Part shown: piece by piece, positions 27,007-35,007 of the stretch
How positions within the stretch are numbered: position 1 is the stretch's first letter
Layout of the letters: every line of letters begins with the position of its first letter
DNA from: Natronobacillus azotifigens
GTDB taxonomy: Bacteria > Bacillota > Bacilli > Bacillales > Amphibacillaceae
Direction: 5' to 3'
Length of the DNA: 64,000 nucleotides
Assembly (NCBI RefSeq): GCF_026805325.1
Contig: NZ_JAPRAT010000013.1
Coordinates: 25,789-89,788 of the forward strand
The notes under the pieces: generated by a model
Seen by the model: only the letters and a program-made list of their open reading frames with translations
What the model was told of the DNA's origin: nothing
Databases searched by the model: none
Translations under genes and position numbers: made by a program

Positions 27007-27041
27007 GAGGCGAGGAGTCGGTGGATTCCTCCCTCTTTTTG
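27007..27041 (+). terminator. Terminator after mmsB
   Basis: GAGGCGAGGA pairs with TCCTCCCTC around a GTCGGTGGAT loop, followed by TTTTTG. It closes the transporter operon before the sensor genes, which have their own upstream region. Confidence 0.75.
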
Positions 27042-27061
27042 TAGTTTAGTAAGAGCTGAAG

Positions 27062-27165
27062 TTAACCGTTCATATGATTTCCTAACCAAAGCGGCAAGAA
27101 ATGAATTGTTTAAAGGTACTACACCGGAAGCATCAATTGGTGGGAGAAATGTTTAATGTCACCCA
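27062..27165 (+). mobile_element. Two-hairpin element, copy H (decayed)
   Basis: The remnant keeps AACCGTTCATATGATTTCC, CAAGAAATGAATTGTTTAAA and a partial second-stem region with GGTGGGAG. Many changes and missing ends make it the most degenerate recognisable copy. Confidence 0.5.
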
Positions 27166-27222
27166 GATGTAATGGGGCTGACCTTTTTTTAAAAAACATT
27201 AATCAACAAGTTCTTAACCAAA

Positions 27223-27237
27223 TGTGAAGCGTTTACA
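27223..27237. promoter_or_regulatory. Possible cre site ahead of the sensor operon
   Basis: TGTGAAGCGTTTACA has the AAGCGTTTACA half of good cre sites and lies 59 bp upstream of the XylFII-like gene. The left half deviates from consensus. Confidence 0.45.
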
Positions 27238-27295
27238 GACTTGTAGGAATAGATATGGTAGAATATTTGTATTCTAGTGGAGTGAGGAGCTTATT

Positions 27296-28282
27296 ATGAT
27301 GAAAAAATATTTAACTACGATGTTTATGATTGTTTTTATCGGATTAATTTATTTTACAATAAGCTCATTTGCACGTGTACTAACTTTTGAATGGGAAGAA
27401 CCCGCTCCGTTGAACAACATGGCAGAAGAAAAACGTCTTGTTTTGATAACTCAAGATATGGATACTCCGTTCTGGGGTTCCGTTGCTAGTGGGGCTAGGG
27501 CTCAAGCGGAAAGAGAAGGTGCAACAATTGAAGTACTTGGAAATTATGGACAAAACGATGACGATTTTTTGCAAAATTTAGAACTAGCGATTCATGCTAA
27601 AGTTGATGGCGTGATCATTCAAGGCCTTGATACAGAAGCGTTTAAAGAACTAACAAAAATTAAAGCGGCTTTTTATAGCATTCCGGTTATTACTATCGCT
27701 CAGGATGTACCCATGGAAGAGAGTTTACGTCGAACCTACGTTGGATCGAATCAATATGAAGCTGGACGACTATTAGCAGAACAAATGATACAGGACTTGA
27801 ATGATCAAGCAGAAATTGTCCTCTTCTATGATAAGACCCTACCTTTTTTTCAGCGGGAGCGAATTCGAGGAATTGAATCTGTTCTATCAGCTTATGAGGA
27901 TATTCATGTGATAATGGCAGAAACACCGAATCAAACAGATGGAATTATAGAGACTACACAACACGTGTTAAATCAATATCCATCGCTCGAAGCGGTCATC
28001 TCTGTTGATGCTAGTTTAACCGGAGGTGTGGTACAGGAGATTAGTCGGAGACGACAAGTAGATTCTGTTGGGATCTATACTTTTGATGAACATCAAGAGA
28101 TTGCCCCTTTATTAGAAGCAGGGAAAATCAATGCACTCGTTAAGCAAGCACCAGAAGAGATGGGCAGATTAAGTGTGCAATTAATCTTTGAATGGTTGAA
28201 TGGTGAAACCGTACCACTTGATTTTAACGGCTATCATACATCGATTGAGATCGTTATAGGAGAAAAAAATGCGCTCGATTAA
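27296..28282 (+). CDS. Membrane-anchored sugar-binding sensor (XylFII-like)
   Basis: The 328-residue protein has an uncleaved N-terminal membrane helix (YLTTMFMIVFIGLIYFTI) with no lipobox Cys, then a sugar-binding fold: LVLITQDMDTPFWGSVASGA, KVDGVIIQGLD, PVITIAQDVP, YVGSNQYEAGRLLAEQM. Binding proteins of this type encoded with a LytS/YesM-type kinase and YesN regulator act as signal receptors rather than transport components; XylFII of the Clostridium beijerinckii XylFII-LytS-YesN system is the model. Its end overlaps the kinase gene by 14 bp, supporting a complex. The sugar is probably xylose, by context. Confidence 0.8.
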   Translation: MMKKYLTTMFMIVFIGLIYFTISSFARVLTFEWEEPAPLNNMAEEKRLVLITQDMDTPFWGSVASGARAQAEREGATIEVLGNYGQNDDDFLQNLELAIHAKVDGVIIQGLDTEAFKELTKIKAAFYSIPVITIAQDVPMEESLRRTYVGSNQYEAGRLLAEQMIQDLNDQAEIVLFYDKTLPFFQRERIRGIESVLSAYEDIHVIMAETPNQTDGIIETTQHVLNQYPSLEAVISVDASLTGGVVQEISRRRQVDSVGIYTFDEHQEIAPLLEAGKINALVKQAPEEMGRLSVQLIFEWLNGETVPLDFNGYHTSIEIVIGEKNALD

Positions 28283-29717
28283 ACAAAAAGTACTGACACT
28301 AGCAGTGGTTGTCGTTTTGATTTTGCTGATCATTTGGACGTCACTTGCTTTTTCTAGTCGGCAAACCCAAAAACAATATAATGTTATTCTTGAGCGTTAT
28401 TTGGTATTAAACGAAGTTAATACAGCAAGCCAACAAGTGATTACAGAATTAAACAATTTTCTAACAAATACAGAGGATGAACAAATACCCCGACTTAATC
28501 AATCGTTGCGTACGTTAACTTCTTTGGAAGATCAAATATTGACATTAGGTCACCAAGAGAATCAATATCAACTTAACAATTATCTTCATTTAATGGATAG
28601 TTTAGTTGAATCCGTTGAGCGAGCAATCAGCCTTCAACATCAACAGGATTTTGATCAAGCGCGCATTGAATTTACAGATGCGACACGGATTCAGAATTAT
28701 ATTTCAGATACGACCTTGTTTTTGCTTGATCAAGAATTAAGAACGTATGATAGTTTTTACCGAAGTATTATTGAACAATCTCGTGAATTAAATCAGTTTG
28801 GTATTTGGTTGCTATTGTTGTTAATATTCACAATGATCGTCGTCACGTATTTGTTTCAACGAAGTATTACCCATCCGATTCATCAATTAACAGAAGCAGC
28901 TAACGCACTTTCGCGAGGTGAACTCGACCAAGAGGTAAAGGTTGACGCGAATGATGAACTTGCTTTTTTAGCAAAAACATTTAATCGTATGCGGCTAAAT
29001 ATTAATCAATTAATTACGGAAATTCAACAAACAGCGCAACTCGAAAAGGAACTTCAAGAAAACAAACTATTATTACAAGAAAGTCAATTCAGAAGTTTAC
29101 AAAGTCAGATTAACCCGCACTTTTTATTTAATACCTTAAATACAGTATCAAAGAAAGCATATTTGGAAGGGGCAATGGAGACAAGTGATTTGTTAGTTAA
29201 TATTGCAGACTTATTGCGTTATAACTTAAAAAAGTTGGACCGTTCTGTTACGTTACGTGATGAACTCCGTTTGTTGAGACAATATATCGATATCCAAAAA
29301 GCTCGCTTTACGGATCGATTGATTTATGAAGAGTTGGTCGACGAAACGTTATTAGATACACCGATCCCTGCTCTTACCTTACAACCAATCATTGAAAATG
29401 CAGTAATTCATGCAGTAGAGCCATATGCTAGAGGCGGAACAGTGGCGCTCCGAATTTTTCAAGAAGGAAACAATGTTAGGGTGGAAATCAAAGATGATGG
29501 ACCTGGAATGAGTGACGAGAAACAAACAGCATTATTGGAAGGGGAAATTGTTCCGAAAGAAGGTCATTCAACGGGGATTGGTTTTACTAATGTTATTAAA
29601 CGGCTGCGCTTGTTTTTGAAAAAAGAAAATGTTGTCTATATTGATAGCAAAGAAATGGTGGGTACGAAGATTAGTTTATTATTGCCGCTGAACAAAGGGG
29701 GAGATAGTGATGATTAA
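28269..29717 (+). CDS. LytS/YesM-type sensor histidine kinase
   Basis: The 482-residue protein has a membrane helix near residue 15, an extracellular helical region of ~150 residues, a second helix near 177-196 (FGIWLLLLLIFTMIVVTYLF) and a HAMP domain (RSITHPIHQLTEAANALSRG). The His-kinase block SQINPHFLFNTLNTVS holds the phospho-acceptor His. The ATPase domain has IIENAVIHAV, DDGPGMS and GIGFTNV. Together with the upstream binding protein and downstream regulator it forms a three-component sensor. The extracellular part is the likely contact with the XylFII-like protein. Confidence 0.9.
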   Translation: MRSIKQKVLTLAVVVVLILLIIWTSLAFSSRQTQKQYNVILERYLVLNEVNTASQQVITELNNFLTNTEDEQIPRLNQSLRTLTSLEDQILTLGHQENQYQLNNYLHLMDSLVESVERAISLQHQQDFDQARIEFTDATRIQNYISDTTLFLLDQELRTYDSFYRSIIEQSRELNQFGIWLLLLLIFTMIVVTYLFQRSITHPIHQLTEAANALSRGELDQEVKVDANDELAFLAKTFNRMRLNINQLITEIQQTAQLEKELQENKLLLQESQFRSLQSQINPHFLFNTLNTVSKKAYLEGAMETSDLLVNIADLLRYNLKKLDRSVTLRDELRLLRQYIDIQKARFTDRLIYEELVDETLLDTPIPALTLQPIIENAVIHAVEPYARGGTVALRIFQEGNNVRVEIKDDGPGMSDEKQTALLEGEIVPKEGHSTGIGFTNVIKRLRLFLKKENVVYIDSKEMVGTKISLLLPLNKGGDSDD

Positions 29718-31245
29718 ACTGATGATTGTTGATGATGAAGAAGTGGAACGTTTCAGTATGGAACAAATTTTAACCCAGGGTTTTCAAGACATCAACATTC
29801 TCCAAGCGAGTAACGGTATTTCAGCGATTGAACTTGCGAAGAAAGAAGCACCTGATGTTATTTTAATGGATATTAAAATGCCAGAAATGAATGGGATGGA
29901 TGCAATTAAGGCCATTAAAGCTATCCAACCGACCGTTAAGTTTATTATGGTCACTGCTTACGATACGTTTAGTTATGCAAAGGAAGCCATTAAGCTTGGT
30001 GCAAAGGACTATATCTTAAAGCCAAGTAAAATCAGTGAGATTCTCTCTACGGTAGGTGAAGTAATTGAACTTGTTGAAAACGAACGGAAGCTGCTAACAA
30101 TAAAAGAAGAACAAATACGCCAGTTTGAACAGTCCAAACGAGTGATGGAACGGGATTTAGTCACGCAATTATTATTCGATCATGTGCATGATGTTCATGT
30201 ATCTATGTTATTGGAATTACTAAATTTAGATGCTCCGGAGGAACTGTTTGTTTTTTTAGTGGTACTGGAAGAAGATGCGAGTGAACATTATCAAACGATT
30301 GTTGAACAAGTAAAAGCAATGGACAGGGTGTTTATTGGTTCTTTATATAAAAAACAATTACCGGTCATCGTATTTAGAAATGACCAATCCTATCGTGCAC
30401 AGATGATGAGAATTGCTAAAGAACTTAAACGTTTATTTGAAAGCAAACTAAACGTCCATGCGATGATAGGTGTTGGAGGCGTTTTTCAACAGATCGATCA
30501 AACAAAACAATCTTATCGGGAAGCGTTAATTAGTGCGATGCGAGCGCAACGTAACTATCAAGTCCTGTTTCATCATGATCTTCCGAAAAGTGAGCAGCAC
30601 TGTGAGAAAGTGTTTGATGATTACATTTCAGAACGTTTTTTTGATCAAGTTAGCTTAGGAAAGTGGGAAGAAATTAAAGAAGAGTTGACGAAGGTTATCG
30701 ACTGTTATGAGACGGAACTCATGCCCCTTAATGAAGTGGAAAAACGTTTATTACAGCTTTTTTGGGTAATGGGCCGGACTTTAGAAGAGATGAATGTAGA
30801 GATTGATTGGGAGAAATATAGTTTTTCCAGTGATGATTATCAAACATTGGTGCAAGAAGTTCAATTGTACTTTGATCACTTGAATCGTGAGTATAAGAAC
30901 TATTATCGGGAAAATGAAGTCGACAGCATGAAGAAAATTAAGCATTATATTATGCAACACTCAGATGAGGATATCTCGTTGGAACGTTTGAGTGAGCAAG
31001 TTCAATTAAGCCCAATCTATATTAGTAAAATGTTTAAAGAACGTCTCGGTATAAATTATATTGATTTTTTAACAGAATGTAGAATCAATAAAGCGAAACA
31101 ATTACTGTCAGAAACCGAGTTAAGTATTAAATCGATCGCACTTGAGACGGGGTATCAAGATCCAAATTATTTTGGAAAAGTGTTTAAAAAGTTTACTGGT
31201 CTAACACCGAAAAAATATCGGGAAGCACTAATTCATAAACGGTAA
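29710..31245 (+). CDS. YesN-type response regulator with AraC DNA-binding domain
   Basis: The 511-residue protein has an N-terminal receiver domain (IVDDEEVER, phospho-acceptor Asp in VILMDIKMPEMNG, Thr/Lys in VTAYD and YILKPSK), a long middle region and a C-terminal AraC-type pair of helix-turn-helix units (ISLERLSEQVQLSPIYISKMFK; SIKSIALETGYQDPNYFGKVFKKFTGLTP). It overlaps the kinase gene. It likely activates the chvE-mmsAB genes and/or xylF on either side when the sugar is sensed. ATG 29710 is preferred to the GTG three bases earlier. Confidence 0.9.
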   Translation: MIKLMIVDDEEVERFSMEQILTQGFQDINILQASNGISAIELAKKEAPDVILMDIKMPEMNGMDAIKAIKAIQPTVKFIMVTAYDTFSYAKEAIKLGAKDYILKPSKISEILSTVGEVIELVENERKLLTIKEEQIRQFEQSKRVMERDLVTQLLFDHVHDVHVSMLLELLNLDAPEELFVFLVVLEEDASEHYQTIVEQVKAMDRVFIGSLYKKQLPVIVFRNDQSYRAQMMRIAKELKRLFESKLNVHAMIGVGGVFQQIDQTKQSYREALISAMRAQRNYQVLFHHDLPKSEQHCEKVFDDYISERFFDQVSLGKWEEIKEELTKVIDCYETELMPLNEVEKRLLQLFWVMGRTLEEMNVEIDWEKYSFSSDDYQTLVQEVQLYFDHLNREYKNYYRENEVDSMKKIKHYIMQHSDEDISLERLSEQVQLSPIYISKMFKERLGINYIDFLTECRINKAKQLLSETELSIKSIALETGYQDPNYFGKVFKKFTGLTPKKYREALIHKR

Positions 31246-31278
31246 TTTTACTGTCTCATCGATTTTTGTTTGATTGAT

Positions 31279-31415
31279 GAGCAAAGGTCTGTAAAACTCC
31301 CACTTCAAAACAACAAGATCAAATGAGTTAAGTATGAGCAACGCATGTCCGCATACTGGATGGTTCAACAAACAATCAGTGATGGGATACTTAAACCCTC
31401 CCCATTGAAATTTAT
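31279..31415 (+). mobile_element. Two-hairpin element, copy G
   Basis: The degenerate copy keeps ACTCCCACTTCAAAACAACA, GGATGGTTCAACAAACAATC and a shortened stem 2 ending in CCATTGAAA, followed by TTTAT (31411-31415). It lies between yesN and xylF. With copies D and H, each main gap of the sugar locus holds one element. Confidence 0.7.
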
Positions 31416-31521
31416 GGATGCACGTAAGAGTATTGAGTTATGACGAATGATCTGTTTATTGATTGAAGTTTTACGGGTGATGAAATGGGCTAAACAGCAA
31501 CGATGAAGAGGTGAAGAAGCA

Positions 31522-32586
31522 TTGAAAAGGATAACATTCTTATTATTCGCGTCACTAATCGCAACTGTATTTTTACTGGGGTGTGAAGAGAACACGAAAC
31601 CGAATGATTGGACGGATCAATCTGAAGTAGATCCTGAAGCTTCTACGGATGAGAAGCGACAAATTACTATTGGTTTATCGATGGATACGTTAATTGAAGA
31701 ACGTTGGGAAAGAGACCGAGATATGTTTAAAGAAGCTGTTGAAGCCCAAGGTGCTGAAGTTGTGGTAAAAGCAGCAAACGGGAATGACGCCCTTCAGATT
31801 GCCCAAGCAGAAACGATGATCAGTCAAGGAGTCGATTTGTTAGTTTTAGTTCCGCACAATGCAGAAGCAGCAGCAACCATTGTCGGTCGTGCACAACTCG
31901 CAGATATTCCAGTTATTTCATACGATCGGTTGGTAAAGAATGCTAATGTAGATTTATACATTTCCTTTGATAATGAACAGGTTGGAGTATTGCAAGCAGA
32001 GGCGATGATCGATGTGGTACCACAAGGGAAGTATGCTTATATTGGCGGAGCAAGTACAGATAATAATGCGCACTTGATTAAAGAAGGAGTCTTTCGTGTC
32101 TTACAACCACTGATCGACCGTGGTGATATTGTAGTTGTCTATGATCAATGGACGGAGGCGTGGATGCCTATGCACGCGAAAGAGAATATGCGCGCAGCAT
32201 TGGCAGCTAATGATAATGAAATTGATGCTGTGATTGCCGCCAATGACGCGACAGCTGGTGCTGTGATTGAAGCACTAACTGAAGTTGGGTTAAATGGTCA
32301 GGTTCCAGTTGCTGGTCAAGATGCCGAACTTCTCGGTGTGCAACGAGTCTTGTCTGGTGAACAATTAATGACCGTTTATAAATCGATCCGTTCGCTTACT
32401 GAACAAGCAGCTGATATTGCCGTTCGGATGGCAAAAGGTGAAGTGATTGAAACGGATATTAAAGTAAATAACGGTAAAAAAGACGTTCCCACCCTCTTCC
32501 TCACCCCGGTTACCGTCAATGCAGATAATATTGAAACAACAGTGATAGAAGACGGCTTCCACACCCATGAAGACATCTTTGAATGA
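31522..32586 (+). CDS. xylF: D-xylose-binding lipoprotein XylF
   Basis: The 354-residue protein has a lipobox (VFLLGC, Cys at 21) and follows XylF closely through the mature part: GLSMDTLIEERWERDRDMF, MISQGVDLLVLVPHNAEA, VISYDRLVKNANVDLYISF, DNEQVGVLQAEAM, AVIAANDATAGAVIEAL, VAGQDAELLGVQRVLSGEQ, MTVYKSIRSL. These are the sugar-contact blocks of E. coli XylF. No ATPase or permease gene accompanies it, so it may feed the MmsAB-like transporter encoded upstream or an unseen one. The start is TTG at 31522, after GAGGTGAAG, giving a good signal peptide. Confidence 0.9.
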   Translation: MKRITFLLFASLIATVFLLGCEENTKPNDWTDQSEVDPEASTDEKRQITIGLSMDTLIEERWERDRDMFKEAVEAQGAEVVVKAANGNDALQIAQAETMISQGVDLLVLVPHNAEAAATIVGRAQLADIPVISYDRLVKNANVDLYISFDNEQVGVLQAEAMIDVVPQGKYAYIGGASTDNNAHLIKEGVFRVLQPLIDRGDIVVVYDQWTEAWMPMHAKENMRAALAANDNEIDAVIAANDATAGAVIEALTEVGLNGQVPVAGQDAELLGVQRVLSGEQLMTVYKSIRSLTEQAADIAVRMAKGEVIETDIKVNNGKKDVPTLFLTPVTVNADNIETTVIEDGFHTHEDIFE

Positions 32587-32587
32587 A

Positions 32588-32618
32588 GGTGCCTGTCACC
32601 GCCCGTTTTTTGTCGAAT
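32588..32618 (+). repeat. REP-like repeat copy 4
   Basis: Hairpin GGTGCCTGTCACC is followed by tail variant GCCCGTTTTTTGTCGAAT. It begins two bases after the xylF stop codon, in the sense direction. Confidence 0.9.
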
Positions 32619-32666
32619 AAAAATCCTGCTAGTAGGTTTTATAATCTAGGTGTGGGATTTTTATTT
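32619..32666 (+). terminator. Probable terminator after xylF
   Basis: AAAAATCC and GGATTTTT pair across a 28-base interior that can pair further, followed by ATTTT. It is modest in strength; it lies just after REP copy 4. Confidence 0.5.
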
Positions 32667-32869
32667 TGGTAAGATTATTTTTGATGATTTCCTTGTTCGT
32701 TGCAAGCTTTTCCAAAGCCTGGATGAATTGAAGTTAGGCATGATTTAGAAGGGAAGTAGTATGTGATAATGAATGAGCCAATCAAGCTATGGATAAGTTT
32801 TTATTTTGCAAGAAGGAATTTTGAGAAAAATGTCGAATTTAATCTCTTATTAAACAGAAAAAGGTGATT

Positions 32870-33655
32870 ATGATCGACAATTTCATAAAAAATACTAAGA
32901 ATATAAAGAGAGCTTGGGCACGTAAGCAGCTAAAATCGATGCTGCATTGGATCGCACTTTTGGTGTTTGGTTTATTATCGATCGCTCCTTTCCGAGTTGT
33001 CGTAATTACTGTTATTGGTATTAGTGTGATTGCTGCAATCATCAAAATACCTTCTTTACTAGTGATGGCTGGAATTGTTACTGCTGTATCGATCCTATTT
33101 CCACCATTAACGCTTATTCTGTCGATTATTTTCTTCCTAATGAAGATCAGTTACATTATCAATCACTATAAAGCGTTGTTATTTGGGGCAGGTCTAATCA
33201 CCTATTTAATCTATATCTCAATTAATAACTATTATGCTGACTATTTCTGGAGTGCTTTGCGATTTGGTTATTATCTACCTACACCTTTGATCCAGCGAAC
33301 TGTTTTACAAATGGTGGTATCAATGCTGATCATCCATCTGTTGCTTTATTTCCTTTATCGCAATAAATACACAACAAAAGAAGCGTTAATCATCATGAGT
33401 ACTGTGCCATTATTTCTTTTACTTCTTATTCTTCCGTTTATACTGAACCAACTGGAGGAATTAAAAGACTTTCTTGATACGGATACATTTGATGAGTTTG
33501 AAGAGAATCAAATGGGGAGCACTACCTATAATCCCAATCCTGAACTACATACGGTGGAAGGTCATTACCGTACCAACTCTGACGGTTCTGTTTCCTACGT
33601 TCGTCCACATGTTCGAACCAACCCAGACGGTTTTAAGAGTAACAATCTAAGATAG
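32870..33655 (+). CDS. Polytopic membrane protein with C-terminal xxVRTNPDG-type motif
   Basis: The family was not recognised. The 261-residue protein has about five or six hydrophobic segments between residues 25 and 190. It ends in an ~80-residue polar tail with GHYRTNSDGSVSYVRPHVRT and a second TNPDG. Such RTNPDG-type tails recur at the C-termini of several unrelated Bacilli proteins, so the tail is a portable motif of unknown role. ATG 32870 follows AAAAGGTG; a GTG at 32864 is also possible. The final TAG shares its G with REP copy 5. Confidence 0.65.
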   Translation: MIDNFIKNTKNIKRAWARKQLKSMLHWIALLVFGLLSIAPFRVVVITVIGISVIAAIIKIPSLLVMAGIVTAVSILFPPLTLILSIIFFLMKISYIINHYKALLFGAGLITYLIYISINNYYADYFWSALRFGYYLPTPLIQRTVLQMVVSMLIIHLLLYFLYRNKYTTKEALIIMSTVPLFLLLLILPFILNQLEELKDFLDTDTFDEFEENQMGSTTYNPNPELHTVEGHYRTNSDGSVSYVRPHVRTNPDGFKSNNLR

Positions 33656-33685
33656 GTGCCTGTCACCGCCCGAATTATGTCGGAT
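33655..33685 (+). repeat. REP-like repeat copy 5
   Basis: The first G of the repeat is the last base of the TAG stop of the gene at 32870. The tail ends GTCGGAT, one change from consensus. Confidence 0.9.
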
Positions 33686-33860
33686 AAATGTTGGTTGTTT
33701 ATCGAGCTTTGTTGAGAGAGATCTCTGCAGGGCTTTTTGGGTTGTATGTTATTCGGGGTTTGAGATTCAGGATTTCAAACCCATCCCAATTCCGCCCTCA
33801 AACAATTCAATCAAGTATTTTTCTTTTGGTTAAGTACCGTTTAGCAATCGAGATAGTCAA

Positions 33861-34745
33861 CTATCCTTTCTTAATACTTCGATAGTGTGAAGGAGAACTT
33901 CCCATGATTTTTTTAAACATCCTAGAAAAATAGTAAGGGTCCTGAAAACCAAAGATAGCACCTATTTCTTTCACGCTTAAAGTACTTAAATCAAGCATTT
34001 GACTAGCTCTCTGCATTTTCATTCTTAGAAATAATTCAATGGGTGGCATACCAGTGCACTGATTAAAAATATATATGAGATGTTGCTTAGAAAGCCCAAT
34101 ATGGGAAGCAATAACTTCTAACTTAAGAGATTCTCCAATATGCTCTGACATAAAGTTAATTGCATGCTCCAGATAAGCTTCACTCTTATGGTCTGTTCGA
34201 CTAGCTATCATTCCAATAGTACTTAAAAGTTGACGAGTGGTTTGTGCGATGTGGATATGATCTGGAACAGAAAATGGTTTATCTGTCACCAATCCATAAG
34301 AGAAATCAAACCATTCAACAAACTTTAGAAAACCAGCCACGGGTATGTGCACAGTTCTTTTTGTTAGAGGGAAGGAACGAAGAAATTCAAACACATCTTC
34401 TCCCTTTATGTGAAACCAATAGATACTCCAAGGGTTATTGTTGTCGGAGCCATAGCGATGAGGGGTTCCTGCGGGAATGACAATCAAATTTTTTCTTTCC
34501 ATCTTGATTCGTTCCTCTTGATTGATCTCGACCCAACCCTCGCCCTCCGTACAGTAGATGAAAATTGTTGTATCTCCACCTTTTGGCCGGTCACGATAAT
34601 GAAACTGGGCTTTTGGAAAGTACCCAATATCCGTAATAAATAAACGACAGGTTAGCGGATGATTGGTAAGCTCTTTTCTCATGTATTCTGATAAAATAAA
34701 TAACTTTTCTGATTCGAATCCGTCGGGTTTTAATGGGGGCTGCAT
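33861..34745 (-). CDS. AraC-family transcription regulator with cupin sensor domain
   Basis: The 294-residue protein has an N-terminal cupin-like arabinose-binding fold (FIYCTEGEGWVEI, LIVIPAGTPHRYGSDN, YWFHIKG) and a C-terminal AraC double helix-turn-helix (LKLEVIASHIGLSKQHLIYIF; VKEIGAIFGFQDPYYFSRMFK). Start 34745 is chosen because AGGAGGT lies directly upstream; the open frame runs back to 34856 without a ribosome site. It is divergent from the DUF5107-GH35-cellulase-like genes and probably controls them in response to a sugar. Confidence 0.9.
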   Translation of the reverse strand: MQPPLKPDGFESEKLFILSEYMRKELTNHPLTCRLFITDIGYFPKAQFHYRDRPKGGDTTIFIYCTEGEGWVEINQEERIKMERKNLIVIPAGTPHRYGSDNNNPWSIYWFHIKGEDVFEFLRSFPLTKRTVHIPVAGFLKFVEWFDFSYGLVTDKPFSVPDHIHIAQTTRQLLSTIGMIASRTDHKSEAYLEHAINFMSEHIGESLKLEVIASHIGLSKQHLIYIFNQCTGMPPIELFLRMKMQRASQMLDLSTLSVKEIGAIFGFQDPYYFSRMFKKIMGSSPSHYRSIKKG

Positions 34746-34903
34746 GGTGTACCTCCTAAGGAAAGGGAATATAATCGGCTGTTCAAAAATTGTGAAATAA
34801 TAAGTTTCAGATCTTTTCATGAAATGGTTCTCCAGGTTTTGTAGAGAGTGAGCCATTTTCTCCTCATTTTTCCGTATCTAGTTAATCGCATTTAAGAAAT
34901 TAA

Positions 34904-34921
34904 GATGATAAGAATATCATC
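34904..34921. promoter_or_regulatory. Inverted repeat between divergent regulator and glycan genes
   Basis: GATGATA-AGAA-TATCATC is a perfect 7+4+7 inverted repeat in the gap between the AraC-type regulator and the DUF5107 gene. Its position fits an operator, though AraC proteins more often use direct repeats; it may also be a small hairpin. Confidence 0.4.
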
Positions 34922-35007
34922 CATCAAATACAGGATATTGTCAATTGGATAAAAGTGCTTCCAGGTATAAGCTAGATGTAATTCGATCAAGGATAGGAGG
35001 CGAATTA

